Assembly (NCBI GenBank): GCA_038030265.1
Contig: CM075939.1
Coordinates: 54,045,253-54,109,252, forward strand
Direction of reading: 5' to 3'
DNA from: Corythucha ciliata
Taxonomy: Eukaryota; Arthropoda; Insecta; Hemiptera; Tingidae
Length of the DNA stretch: 64,000 nt
Positions 45,223 to 56,472 of the stretch are shown here, one piece after another (positions within the stretch are counted from its first letter, which is position 1; every line of letters starts with the position of its first letter). The position numbers were made by a program, and so were the translations under genes. The notes under the pieces are model-generated. The model did no database searches. It was given only the letters and a program-made list of their open reading frames with translations, and was not told where the DNA came from.

Positions 45223-45497
45223 TGAATTCTGTTAATGTCTCGATTGGCATGTATTGTGTCAATTGGAGGTGCAGTGCGTTTTGTTAATCTGTTCTTTTTT
45301 AATGAATAGTGATCGTAGTTCGGATTTTACTCATTGTTTCTGTGCTTTTTTCAAGGCGTACCCACACGCACACCACGCACAGGATATCACCACAAAATTC
45401 AACATAGCCACCAATCAAGAAACAGAAAATAACGGACTTTTTTGTCGAAACTGCACCTGCACAGTAGAAGAGAACAGGGAAAACCCGGGGGGGGGGG

Positions 45498-45533
45498 TAT
45501 ATAAGGGGACACACACACGATGGTAACTCAGTT
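45498..45533 (+). promoter_or_regulatory. Candidate TATA box plus initiator
   Basis: TATATAAG (45498-45505) lies 32 nt upstream of the A in TCAGTT (45528-45533), the spacing and wording of an arthropod TATA/Inr core promoter. It sits directly after a G-run and upstream of the hammerhead-like motif. Confidence 0.5.
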
Positions 45534-45552
45534 TTCAGTAGACGTTCAAACA

Positions 45553-45585
45553 CTGAAGATGCCGAACAGGCGAAACCGGTTTGTC
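45553..45585 (+). ncRNA. Hammerhead-ribozyme-like motif near the PLE fragment
   Basis: CTGAAGA (45553-45559), a GCC/GGC stem with GAACA loop, GAAA (45572-45575), then C, a CGGTTT loop and GTC (45583-45585), so a 2-bp stem III (AC/GT) and a GUC site, as in the minimal type I hammerheads of PLEs. Defects: an unpaired T at 45560 in stem II and a poor stem I. It is antisense to the PLE coding fragment. Probably a decayed or partial motif. Confidence 0.35.
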
Positions 45586-45639
45586 TTGGACACTCCTCAA
45601 CAAGGTATGACTGACAACGTAGGCAACTACGGCTACTTA

Positions 45640-45940
45640 TCTAATTTGTACTATTTATGGGGTTAAATTGAGAACATTTTTGCTATTTCACAGAAATGAA
45701 TCGAGGAAATAGCAAGTAGTGGTTTCCGGAGACAACTTCGTGGCTTAAAATTAGAAAATATAGCTCTAATTCACGTGTAAAATCGCTGATTAACGGCTCA
45801 GATCAGGAAAAACACAAATGCATTGCAAGAAAAATCGCTAATTCACGGCTGAAGAGGAGACAAATTGCAAATTCACCGATGAAATGTGGAAAAAAACGCT
45901 AATTCGCGGCTCCTGAGGGCCACTTCACGGAGGCGTTGGT
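45640..45940 (-). repeat. Array A, minus orientation
   Basis: Units such as TCGTGGCTTAAAATTAGAAA and ATCGCTAATTCACGGCTG. From 45941 to 46236 is unique sequence with a GC-rich word (GACCGGCCCGGGGCAC) at about 46189. Confidence 0.7.
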
Positions 45941-46236
45941 GAAAGATTCGCCCGGGAGTGCCAAATATATCTAAGGCCGCCAGTGCAATGAAAACTATTG
46001 GCAAGAGTAAAAGTCCTTTTACGGCTTTAAAAAATGCGAAATTTCGAGGCTTACTAGTAGCCTCAGGGATTCATTAGAAATTATATGGCGATGGTGGTTT
46101 TCTATTATACTCTGGCCCCTGACTAGTATCATAAAACTTAAGCTGGGGTTTTTACTGTGGTCACCCCCAGGGGCGGATACACAGATTTGACCGGCCCGGG
46201 GCACTGGGAAAATATCGGCCCAATATACATACATAT

Positions 46237-48046
46237 AGGGTGATTCAGGAGGAGATGCATATATACTGAAGTATGTTGTAGTACTAAGTATTTGCGACCA
46301 AAATCACCCTATGAGCATAGGGTCACAAATGCTTTCCTTCTGAGATATACGTACAGTTGTGTTTTTTTAGCGACTGCCTACTTTTTCTCCAAAAACTCGA
46401 TTTCACGGCCGAATCGCTGGGCTTAGAAAAAAACTGTTGACGTTTTTGAAAAGAGCACAAAATTTCACTTCAGAAAACAGTGCTCTGCATCACTGTAAAA
46501 GTTCCTCAGTATTTTTTATGATTTTTCAAAAATGGCGGAACTTACTTTTTTGAAATTTCTCCTATAATTCAGCGACTGTTTTCTGCCAAATTTACTATGC
46601 TTCTAATATGGTCCCAATATCAGAAAAACATGCCCGTTTCGTGAGCTTTCCAATGACCTCCTCAAAATTGATATTGGTCCAATTTTGAGAGAGATATCAC
46701 ACATGAAATCCGAAAAAACAAGGTGTAAACGTGCAAAATCAGTACGTTTGTCCCGGTAAAAAAAAATGTCTTTATGTACCTTAAACGTACCATTGTACTT
46801 ACGAAAGGCAAATATTGCTTGGAATTTAGTCCGAAAATGTCACTTTAACGCAAAAACCGACGAATTGCCCCCCCCCCCCACTCATTTTTTCGGTTCCGAA
46901 AAAGATGGTGGGGGGGGGTGCTGGTTTTCAATTTTTTGCGCTAAAGTGATATTATCGGATTGAATCCCAAGCAATAATTGTCTTCCGTAAGGCACAATAG
47001 TACTTTTAAGGGGACACTTTTTTACTGGGACAAACTAACTGATTTTGCTCTTTCACACATTGTTTTTTCGGGTTTTATGTGTGATATCTCTCTCAAAATT
47101 GGACCAACTTCAATTTTGAGGAGGTCATTGGAAAGCTCACAAAACGGGATGTTTTTCTGATATTGGGACCATACTGGAAGCATTGTAAATTTGGCAGAAA
47201 ACAGTCGCTGAATGAGGAAGTTTCATGGGTCAGAACTTATTCATAAATTTATTTTTTAAGGTTTATTTATGCTAAAATAGAGCATAAATCGTGATCCGTT
47301 CGTAGAACAACCCAACAGTTAATGAATACGCAATTTTTGAAGTTTTAGGTCATTTCAAACACGCCAGCTAGCATGTTTGTGTCATATGCGCCTTCCGAAA
47401 AAAATCCGCCTGTAACGTTGCCGTTGGAGAGCGGTTTGTTGTGTTTCTTTGCCTTATTTTCTACTAGAGCTCTCCGATAATAAAATAATGGAGGATAAAC
47501 AGATGAGCTATTTAGAGGCCTGAAAAGGACAGAGAATACAACGGATATTACGTAGCGGAAAATGTTCGTTTTGGCGGGATTTCAAATATGCCAACTTTTG
47601 TTAAGAAAAAAAAAAATATTTCCGAAGGGTTTTAAATTTGTATTTATCTATTTACATGGAAAGATTGATATGCCTAATCGAAAAAAAATATTTTTGGAAA
47701 ATGTGAAACTTCCTCATTGTAGGAGAAATTTCAAATAAGTAACTTTCGTCATATTTGAAAAATCATAAAAAAACTGAGGAACGTTTACAGCGTTGCAGAG
47801 CACTGTTTTCTGAAGTAAAATTTTGTGCTCTTTTCAAAAACGTCAACAGTTTTTTTTTCTAAGCCCAGCGGTTCGGCTGTGAAATCGAGTTTTTGGAGAA
47901 AAAGTAGGCAGTCGCTGAAAAAACACAATTGTACTAGTATCTCAGAAGGAAAGCATTTGCGACCCTATGCTCATAGGGTGATTTTGGTTGCAAATACTTA
48001 GTACTACAACATACTTCAGTATATGCATCTCCTCCTGAATCACCCT
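46237..48046. mobile_element. Large fold-back element (1810 bp, ~650-bp inverted arms)
   Basis: Ends AGGGTGATTCAGGAGGAGAT (46237) and its complement finishing at 48046. The arms pair almost throughout: TCCAAAAACTCGATTTCAC with GTGAAATCGAGTTTTTGGA, AATTTTGAGAGAGATATC with GATATCTCTCTCAAAATT, and a GC centre near 46895 (poly-C then poly-G around TTCGGTTCCGAA). Subtracting the nested insertion (47213-47715), the right arm equals the left in length. No transposase. Plus-strand TATA-like flanks (ATAT, GTATA) suggest a TA-type target; superfamily unknown. Confidence 0.85.
47213..47715. mobile_element. 503-bp TIR element nested in the right arm of the fold-back
   Basis: Ends TGAGGAAGTTTCA (47213-47225) and TGAAACTTCCTCA (47703-47715), 13-bp perfect TIRs. 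The left arm of the host element shows the uninterrupted sequence around 46565, which proves the insertion. Target duplication is absent or very short. Confidence 0.75.
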
Positions 48047-48048
48047 GT

Positions 48049-48190
48049 ATACAGGGTGATTCAGGAAGTATGTGAGAAACTTGCACTGGTGATAGTGCGT
48101 ACCTGGACACATAAAAACGTCATGTAGACGCATAGCCGAAAATGCTTTGGTTCCGAGCTATGAGCATTTTCCTATTTTTTTCTAGTTTCA
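48049..48190 (+). repeat. Single end of a related CAGGGTGATTCAGG element
   Basis: TACAGGGTGATTCAGGAAG begins right after the fold-back; the junction CACCCTGTATACAGGGTG is palindromic. The interior differs from the fold-back after the first ~15 bases. Confidence 0.55.
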
Positions 48191-48279
48191 TTACTTTTTA
48201 CGATATTTGTCGTGTTATAGACAAAGTGGATTCGAAAAGAAGACAAAATTCTGTTCCTGAAACCACCAGAAAATGTCGC

Positions 48280-48545
48280 TTGCGTGGCTATTTTAGCCAT
48301 GTGAAAAGCGAAAAAGTGCCGTAAATTAGCGCTTTTTGCTAATTGGCTGCAAAGTTGCCTCCGGAAGCCTCGGCTTGCCATTTTCTCAATTGTCTGTGAA
48401 TTAACAAATTTTCTCAACTTAACCCTCAATTATAACCACACATTAGTGTTTTTCCTCATTTTAGCCGTTAAAATTATAGATTTGTATGCATTTCGATTTC
48501 AGCCACGAATTAGAGGTTTCCCCAATTTTCATCGCGAATTACGTA
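48280..48545 (+). repeat. Array A, plus orientation
   Basis: Units TTAGCGCTTTTTGCTAATTG, GCCATTTTCTCAATTG and CGATTTCAGCCACGAATTAG. Confidence 0.7.
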
Positions 48546-48564
48546 ATAGTATATTACGATCCAA

Positions 48565-48618
48565 GGGCGGTATGATGCTCATTACGGTCGCCCGAGATCA
48601 TAATGAGGAATACCGCCC
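48565..48618. repeat. Hairpin with GGGCGGTAT arms
   Basis: GGGCGGTATGATGCTCATTA pairs imperfectly with TAATGAGGAATACCGCCC around a GTCGCCCGAGAT centre; the related words GGGCGGAATGAACCTCATG and CGCCCGCTC recur at 49043-49070. Confidence 0.65.
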
Positions 48619-48634
48619 GAGTGTTGTACGCTAT

Positions 48635-49124
48635 TTTTTGTACAGCCGAAGTCCTTAATCATTACAATAATAATCATAAAAACCAGTCTTTAAAGCCCTG
48701 TTCAGAAGCTTTGTGCTATGCATCTGTGGAGTGTACTAAGCAAAGAAAAATTAATTCCTTCGAAAAATGAAGCATTTTGATAGGTTGCACGGACTCCACA
48801 GACGCATACCATATGGTTTGCTTAATAAACTGAAGTGAACACACACTTTAGCCAGCGAATGGAAGGATGACGTAGCTGATACAGAGAGAACTTTAATCGC
48901 CTCTCAGCGTAACTTACAGTGCTTATTTTTGTGTTTTTATGGCTAATGTACAATTTAAAAACAAAATTAGGAAAAACTATTTAAAAAAAACAACAAAAGA
49001 CCTAAGAAGACGTACCGGGCTGATATTTTTCTTTATGCCCGGCGGGCGGAATGAACCTCATGTCGCCCGCTCAAGACTCTCCCAGCGGTCGAATTTCGAA
49101 TCTTTACGCCCGGCTGTACAAAAA
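48635..49124. mobile_element. TIR-bounded element, ~490 bp
   Basis: TTTTTGTACAGCCG (48635-48648) and CGGCTGTACAAAAA (49111-49124). Inside are a second inverted pair, TGCATCTGTGGAGTGTAC (about 48719-48736) against GGACTCCACAGACGCAT (48790-48806), and GCCCGGCGGGCGG near the right end. No transposase. Confidence 0.55.
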
Positions 49125-49134
49125 GCTTTTTCTG

Positions 49135-49465
49135 AATTTGGCTGTGGATTAGCGTTTCTTTCACTTTCTGGCACTTTCTGGCCTATTTAAATATCAAATT
49201 GGCGTTTTTCCTCACTTCAGCGCTTCTCAATTTTATCGGTGAATTAGCCACGGATTAGCAATTTTTCGCCATTTTAGCGTTGAATTATCGTTTTTTCTGA
49301 GTTTTTGCGGTGATTTCGTATTTTTCTTGATTTTAACCGCTAATGAGCTATTTTTCTCAATTTTAATTCATGAATTAGCGCTTTTTTTGTACTTTATCCG
49401 CGGAAGCTTTAAAGAAACTGGTAGCCGCGAAGTAGCACTTTTTCTAACTTCTGTCCGTGAATTAG
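49135..49465 (+). repeat. Array A, plus orientation
   Basis: Units TTAGCAATTTTTCGCCATTT, TGAATTATCGTTTTTTCTGA and TGAATTAGCGCTTTTTTTG. Confidence 0.75.
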
Positions 49466-49469
49466 TAGC

Positions 49470-49760
49470 GGCGTACCGAGGCCGCGCCGAGGGCTGGCGA
49501 GGGGGCCAGATCGCCCCGGGCTCCCTATGTGGGCCTAAAAATGTGGATATTAAGGATCTATGTTCATGTTTGTATACGAGAACGATACGATACGATGTTT
49601 ATGTTGTGAAAACGAGTTTTTGGCATGCAGTTGGACAGCGATATTGGCTCCTTTCGGCGATTTTCAATCCATCCGACCCAAGATGGAGTGTTTGTAGGTG
49701 ATTAGCAAAGAGTGTAGCTGAATAATTGATTTAGCCCACAAAAGCGCTAGTCTACGCTGC
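49470..49760 (+). repeat. Array A-associated core, copy 2
   Basis: GC-rich head (GTACCGAGGCCGCGCCG... GATCGCCCCGGGCTCC), then GTGAAAACGAGTTTTTGGC, ATATTGGCTCCTTTCGGCG, ATTTTCAATCCATCCGACCC and TTTAGCCCACAAAAGCGCTA. Array A is plus before it and minus after it. Confidence 0.8.
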
Positions 49761-49849
49761 TCCCCTGCTTTTATTTATTATTTTTTTTAGGTCCGTAAGC
49801 GGATAAAGATGAGAAGGCGTACCAATATGCTATTCTTGCAGGCAAGTAC

Positions 49850-50750
49850 CAACGCTGCAAAAAGTTGGGAAAATTCGCTAGTATTCGTGGCCAAAATTGT
49901 TCAAAAGCTTTCATTCGCGGTATGTAGATGAAACATCCAGGCCGAAATTGAGAAAAAATCGCTTATTCGCAGTTTATATATGCCACTTTATTATATGCCT
50001 AAAATGAAGAAAAAACGCTAATTTACTGTTGGTAAAATTGAGGCGTGGCCCAGTTTTTGCATTTCTGCAAGTACTAAAAGGCAAGAAAACCCACTAAGGC
50101 TATAAGATAGAAAAATGCTAATTCAGGGCTAAAATTGAGAAAAATGTCAAATTTGCAACTGAAATTGCAGAAAATCGCCCATTCGCGGATAAAAAAGTGA
50201 AAAGCCACTAATTCACAGCTAATTTTCGAAAAAGGCTAATTCACGACTAAAGTTGAGAAGAGTGGCTAATGAGCTACTGAAATTAGGACATACGTACACT
50301 AATCCCCAGCAAAAATTGAGAAAAAAAGCTAATGCGCTAATGAAATTGACAGAAAGCACTTCTTAGCGGCTAAACTTGGAACAATCCTACTTCGCGGACT
50401 TAATTGAAAAGAATAAATACAGCTAAAATTGTAAAACATCGGACAATTTGCGGATAAAGTAAAGAAAAACGTTCATTCGCGGATTCAAATGAAAAAATCG
50501 GCTAATTCACGGCTACATTAGAGAAAACGCGAATTCACGACTAAAATTTAGTGATAACGCTGACTCGGGGCTAAAATTCAGCAAAAGACACTAATCTGTT
50601 GCTTCTGAAGGCAACTTCGGGCCTAAACCTTAAAAAAAAAAAAAAAACGCTGGTCCATAGCTAAAAGTTGAAAAACAAAAATTGCGGCCAATGTTGAGAA
50701 AAATCACTAATTATCAGCACGGCTGAAATTAACGAAAAACGCTATAAAAC
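49850..50750 (-). repeat. Array A, minus orientation
   Basis: Continuous units like GCTAATTCAGGGCTAAAATT, 28-32 bp apart; contains an A-run at 50632-50646. The sequence from 50751 to 51535 is unique apart from a GC-rich word near 50945-51000. Confidence 0.85.
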
Positions 50751-51539
50751 AGCCTTGTGTCTTGAATCATGGGTTGAAGGGTGTCCCGTTTTTAAGAAAA
50801 CCCTATCTGATAGGTTTTCTCATTTGTCTCATTGTACCTATGCTTAATGGGCCAGTTCCGGGATTCTGTTAGTACCATTACCGAGAATAATTAATCTGTA
50901 GTTACCAGTTTTCTCAGGAGGACTGGGATCCGTCAAAGAGTTGGGGGGGGGGGCAGGCATCGGGCCTCCGGCCGCACTGGTCCTCCGGCCCTTCGGGCTC
51001 AGCCCGATCGCCCACCCCCTGTATCCGCCCCTGGTCACCCCTTAGCATAAGGGTAACAACGCCGCAATTAATAATGTCAACCACCAACGTCCGAAAGACG
51101 AGGACGCACCACTTGTTTTTACTGTGGCAACTTCAATCATCGCTTGGGTCGCTCCGCATACTTTAGTGCTCTAAAAGTAGCGTGAACACCGGGCGCTACG
51201 GTAATATTCGGGCGCTTTGACCACCTTAATAGAAGCGTAGGGGTACAGCGAAAGCTGTTGTGCCAAATCTACATTTTCCTATTCAACGAATAATTTTATA
51301 CTGCAATAAAGGAGGAATAAATAATATTCTTGAATTCTCGTGGGGAATGTTGGGATTTTTTGCAGCGGTCCACAGCATTAACTAGTCTGACACCGGCGGT
51401 ATTTGGTGCAGCACATTAAATTTTACGGGTACCATTGAAGCAGAAGCCGTTGTCATGAGTAAACTTTACAGGAAAATTTCGGCTCGGTCTTTCCGTGCAT
51501 GTTTTTACTATTTACGAGCCAAACCCGCGAAATTAATTC

Positions 51540-51900
51540 TGACTTTTGAATTAAAATTGGTATTCTGGAATGCATGGCCAAATACCCAAGAAATTATGAA
51601 GGAGAGAAAATCGACATTGAGGTTTTCGAAGAGCCAAATCTGAAGTTTTTTGAAGAATTCAAATGATGAAGACTGACTTTGAAGGAGTCAGAACCGCAAA
51701 ATTGAGTTTTATTGAAAAAGCCAAACATGCGAAATCTGGTTTCCTGCATTTCTAAGAGCCCGTCTTTGACATTGTTTTTCCGAGTAGTCCGAACCCGTGA
51801 ATTGAAGAGAAATCTACCAAATTGTGGTTTTAAAGGGCCAAATCGGCAGATACAATAGAGAACGCTAAATTTTTGTTTGCTCAATTCGAGTCTTTATGAC
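51540..51900 (-). repeat. Array B, minus orientation
   Basis: Units AAAAAGCCAAACATGCGAAA, GGGCCAAATCGGCAGATAC and GGAGTCAGAACCGCAAAATT, the reverse orientation of the other array B blocks. Confidence 0.7.
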
Positions 51901-52249
51901 TTTTTATTGCATTACAACACATTTTTTTTATTGCTATTATTAAATTTTTATGTTATTTATTTTTAGGGGCTTGGCTTGTTTTATTTTCTTCTTTTCAGAG
52001 GCATAGCCAGAAGGAAGTAATTGCCCTCCCATAGACTCGAAAACGCAGCCACATTGGGGAAGCTCTTCCCACCACTGGTTCATGAAATGACAAAATTCCT
52101 GGTTAGACAGTGTTCTAAACTCACAGTTACATCAAAAGCGCACCCTTCATGAAATGACTGGTCATTTCATGAAATGCGAAATTACGGCGTGTGATCACAA
52201 CAGATATACGCGATACAAATCATGAAAAAGTAAAAAATTCCATGTGGTC

Positions 52250-52560
52250 ACCACACTTTGTTTCGTCAACGCTCACATAAAAATCATTTCTCAGATTTCT
52301 TGAATTTCTCGGATTTCTCTCTCTAAAAACCCAATTTCGCTCTCGCAAAAACTCCATTTTGACATTTCTGGCTCACTGAAACCCCAATGTCACGAGTTTT
52401 GTTGCTGGAAAACAAATTAAGCGAGGTTCACTTATTCAAAAGCAAATTTTGTGGATTTTTCTCGCCAGCTCATTTTCGCGGTTTTGTCTCACTAAATATC
52501 ATTTCAGCGGGTTCCACTAGCCAATTACCCATTTTCGCAGGTCGGGTTTTCACAAAGCTG
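52250..52560 (+). repeat. Array B, plus orientation
   Basis: Units AAACCCAATTTCGCTCTC, GAAACCCCAATGTCACGAG and CATTTTCGCGGTTTTGTCTC. Confidence 0.7.
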
Positions 52561-52574
52561 GTGCTATCCGTCTT

Positions 52575-52670
52575 CCGGGGGGGTGGGGGGACAAGTGGTA
52601 AATCTGTAGCAAACAGGTGGTAAAATTAACTCTCACACCCCCCCAAAATATTTTGCTTCTTGCGCCCCTG
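52575..52670 (-). repeat. G-rich element end CAGGGGCGCAA, copy 2
   Basis: Inverted relative to 42057-42195, with the same word order read on the minus strand. Confidence 0.5.
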
Positions 52671-52969
52671 TTCAAGGGTGTTACCAGGAGCCATCGGGCG
52701 GGGAAATGGGTTGGCCATGAACGGAGACATAAAAAATGTAACAAATTCAACTGAACGGATCGTTTCGATTGCTGGATGATTCTTGCTTGGATAGACTTAT
52801 GTGGGAGTTTCTCAAGGCAATCTTACCTCAATCTTACGGCAATCTCACTTGGTTGCGGCCAAAGCCCCTCTTTAGAGAGCCACTATAGCACCGCACATGG
52901 AATGTTTTGCCTTTGTCGTTCGTTTTGGACGATTATTTTTGACTCCACAGTTGGCTATCGAAGTACCAC

Positions 52970-53340
52970 CATCAATCCACGTCTAAACCCAGAAAAAGCG
53001 CTAATGTCCAGTTTCTTCTGTAGGTGTTTCCGCGGCCTAAATTCTGAAAAAAAAACCCCTCATTTGACGCTAAAATTATGAGAAAAAAGCCCAAGCCCAA
53101 TTCGTGATAACTGGAGGCCCGAAAAATGAACCCGAAAAAGCGCTACCTACTTACTATTCTGGATGTTATAAACTCACTGTTTAAATTGCAAAAAGTACTA
53201 AATCGCGACTCCTAGAGGAAACTTCGTGGCTAAAATGGAGAAAATACGCTAACCCATGTTGGTCCTCAGGCGGCTAAAACTGAGCAAACATGCTTATGCA
53301 ATGCTGAAATTGAGAAAAAGCGATAATTCACGGCCAGGGG
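52970..53340 (-). repeat. Array A, minus orientation
   Basis: Units TGACGCTAAAATTATGAG and GCGATAATTCACGGCC. A GGGGGGTAGGTACGGGGGG word (53337-53355) marks the flip to plus; a similar GTAGGTACAGGGGG word occurs inside the hAT-like element at about 2208. Confidence 0.75.
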
Positions 53341-53369
53341 GGTAGGTACGGGGGGATATAGACACTTAT

Positions 53370-54150
53370 TATAGATTAGAGCCGCTAATTATAGATTTTT
53401 CTACATTTCAGACACGAATTTGAGGGGTCCTTCTATAATTTGTGAACCATCAAAACGAATTCTGCGGACCAGCCCTTAAACTCGCCCAACAGTGTTCCGA
53501 ATGAGCTGATTTTCTATATTTAGACTCTGCTCCGGTAGCAGTACAAGCCGTCAAAATTTGATGACGATCCAGTAATTTGCTGATCCGCACTTCTCCCCAC
53601 ACCGGAGCGACGAGTTGAATTCAGCGGACAAGCACATCGCCCATTTTCACCGCAAGTTGCCTAACGTTTTTTTCTGAATTTGACCACAAATTTTCTCCAC
53701 TTTTTTTCACTTTCGAGTACGAAGTTACACTATCAGAAGCCACGATTCTACGTTTTCTCAATTAAACCGCGAATTAGGGTGTTCTCCTCACTTCAGCGCT
53801 GCTTCTCAATTTTATGGGATTAGCGATTTTTCTCCATTTTAGCCGCGGAGTTGGGGTTTTTTTCCCATAATACTAGCTGTAAATTAGCGATTTTCTTAAT
53901 TGCTAATGATCGACTTTCTCAATTTCATCCAAAAATTATCACTTTTTCTTAATTTTAGCTGTTAATTAGCGTTTTTTTTTTTAGCAATTAATTAGCGCTT
54001 TTTCTCAGTTTGAGCCACGAACTTGCCTTCTATAGTCTAGCCTCTAATTAGCGCTCTTTCTCCACGTTATCCGCAGAAGCTTTCAAGAAACTTTAGCCAC
54101 GAAGTATTTTCCTTAATTTTAGCCGTAATTTAGCGCTTTTTCTCGCTTGT
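53370..54150 (+). repeat. Array A, plus orientation
   Basis: Units AATTAGCGATTTTCTTAATT, TTAATTAGCGCTTTTTCTC and TTTTAGCCGTAATTTAGCGC. Confidence 0.82.
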
Positions 54151-54365
54151 TTCCGTGAGTCAGTTGCGTCGGAGCGACGGGGGCTCTCTTCCGGAGGGTG
54201 CCACCGAAAAAGCTTAAAGATGGAAAAATGACTCTGGTGAAAAGGAGTTTTGGTATGCGGTTGGTTGGACAAAGCGATATTGGCTTCTTTGGACAATTTT
54301 CAGTCCATCTGACCCAAGTCGGATTGGGTATAGCTGAATATTATATTTAGCCCACAAAAGCGCTA
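54151..54365 (+). repeat. Array A-associated core, copy 3
   Basis: GAAAAGGAGTTTTGGTATGC, GATATTGGCTTCTTTGGAC, ATTTTCAGTCCATCTGACCC, TATAGCTGAATA and TTTAGCCCACAAAAGCGCTA in the same order as copy 2. It again sits at a plus-to-minus switch of the array. Confidence 0.8.
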
Positions 54366-54875
54366 ATTTGATGCCTCAAATTGAGAGAAATCGTGCGATT
54401 CTGGGTGTAACTTCATGGCTAAAACAGAGAAAATACGCCGATCCCCAGTTTCTTTAGGTCCTTTAAGCGGTTGTTGATGAGAAAGAAGACTAATATGCTG
54501 TTCTTGGGCCAAGTTTGCAGCAAAACGTTTTGAAAAAGAGCTAATACTCGTGCCTAAAACTGTGAAAAAGCGTTCATTCACGGTATCTTGATGAAACTTC
54601 CAGACTAAAATTGAGAGAAAAAAATCGCTGATTTGCAGTGTATAGATACGAGTATGTCACTCTATGGCTAAAATGACGAGAAAAACGCTAATTTGCTGTT
54701 CTTTGGTAAAATTAATACGTGCCCTGGTTTATGCTTTTTCGCAAGCGCAAAAAGGCAAAAATGCAACAAAAAAAAGGCTATAGATAGTAAAGAAAACCGC
54801 TTGTTCAAGGCTATAAAAGTGAGGAGAAAAATCGCGGCTAAAATTCAAAAAACAACAACAAACAAACAACATGAG

Positions 54876-55025
54876 GATTTTTAGATTCTATGTTCGTGGG
54901 TTTAGGTACGCGAAAACGAGTTTTGGTACATACGATTGTGTTCCTTTCGACGATTTTCAGTCCATCCACCGACGTCCGGAGAATAGAACGTTGAACTGGT
55001 AAACAATAAATATAGTGTGGCTAGA
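54876..55025 (+). repeat. Array A-associated core, copy 4
   Basis: GCGAAAACGAGTTTTGGTAC, GTTCCTTTCGACGATTTTC, AGTCCATCCACCGACGTCC and GAGAATAGAACGTTGAACTG. Closest in wording to copy 1 (GAATAGAACG). Flanked on both sides by minus-orientation array. Confidence 0.78.
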
Positions 55026-56472
55026 TATTCGCGTCTTCTGGAAGCACATTCGCGGCTAAAATAGAAAAAATACGCTACTGATCCTCCCCAAGATTCATTA
55101 GGTCGCGTTTTAAGTACATAAAATTGAGAAGGCGCTCTAAATGTGCCGATATTGGGGCAAGTAGGCGGCAAAAACTTTGGAAAAATGCGCTAATGTTCGT
55201 GGCTAAATCCTCGAAAAAGCGCTCACTCGTGGTTTTTCGATGCGATTTTCAGACCAAAATTTTTAAAAGCGTCGCTGATTCGCGGTGTATAGGGGCAATT
55301 TTACGGCTAAGCTGTTTAGGCCTAGCCCGCGGTTGAAAAATTAGGAACATGCGCTACTATCATGGCTGAAGGGCTGAACAGGTGAAAAAAAATTGCGGCT
55401 AAAGTTGAGAAAACCCCTACCCGAAGCTTCTGAAGGATATTTCGCGGGCACCGAGAAAAAGTGCTATAATCCATAACTAAAAGTGAAACAAAATTGCCAA
55501 TGCTGGCTAAAATGTACAAAAAAAAGGTAATTTACGACTAATATTGAGAAAACCATTAAATAGCGCGGCTAAAATTTTAAAAACCGCTAAATTTCAGCTC
55601 AAATGGAGGAAAAGTGCTAATTCGATGCTAAAAATTGAGGAAAACGCCACTTTGTGGTAAAAATTGCGAAAAATCTCTACTTCATGGGATAAAAACTATA
55701 ATTTTCAATTCAGTTTGAGAAAAGTGCCAATTCCGTGCTTTAAAAAAATGGAGAAAATATCAGCACGCGTTCAAAATTGCAAATACGCCAATTCTCGCCT
55801 TCTGAAGACAACTTATTTGTGGCTATAAAAGAAAGAAAAAGCGCTAATCTGTAGCTAAAAGTACCCAAAAAACGATGGTAACAACGGAAAGTGGTAATCA
55901 AAGTAACAAAAAAATAGTTAATGCGGGACAAAAATGTTAAAACTTTGGCTAGTTAGCGGATAATTTTGAAAAATCGCTAACTAGTGCGCTTAAAATTAAT
56001 AGAAACCGCTATTTTTCAATTGAAATTGAGAAAATGTGCTAAATCGCTGCTTAAAATTGAGGAAAACGCAAATTTGGGCCAAAAATTGAGAAATATCGCT
56101 ATTTTGCTGCTAAAATTGAGAAAAAGCTCTAATTCGCGCCTAAAACAGAGACACATTTAAATTTGTGTCTAAAATTGAGAATACACCAATTCTGGGCTTC
56201 TGAAGGCAACTTATTTGTGGATCAAAATTGAGGAAAGCGCCAATTCACGGCTATTAGTGAAAAAAAAAAAAAACGGCTAATCCCCGACTAAAACTGAGTA
56301 TAAGCGATGACCCATAGCTGGAAGTGGGGAAAAAATTGTTAATGCGGGGCTATAAAATGTGAATACCCCGGCTTATTTGCGGCTAAATCTGGAAAATCAC
56401 TAATTATAGCGCGTCTTAAAAAAAGAAAAACGCTAATTTTCAGCCATTTCGCGTCTATAACGCCGGAACGAA

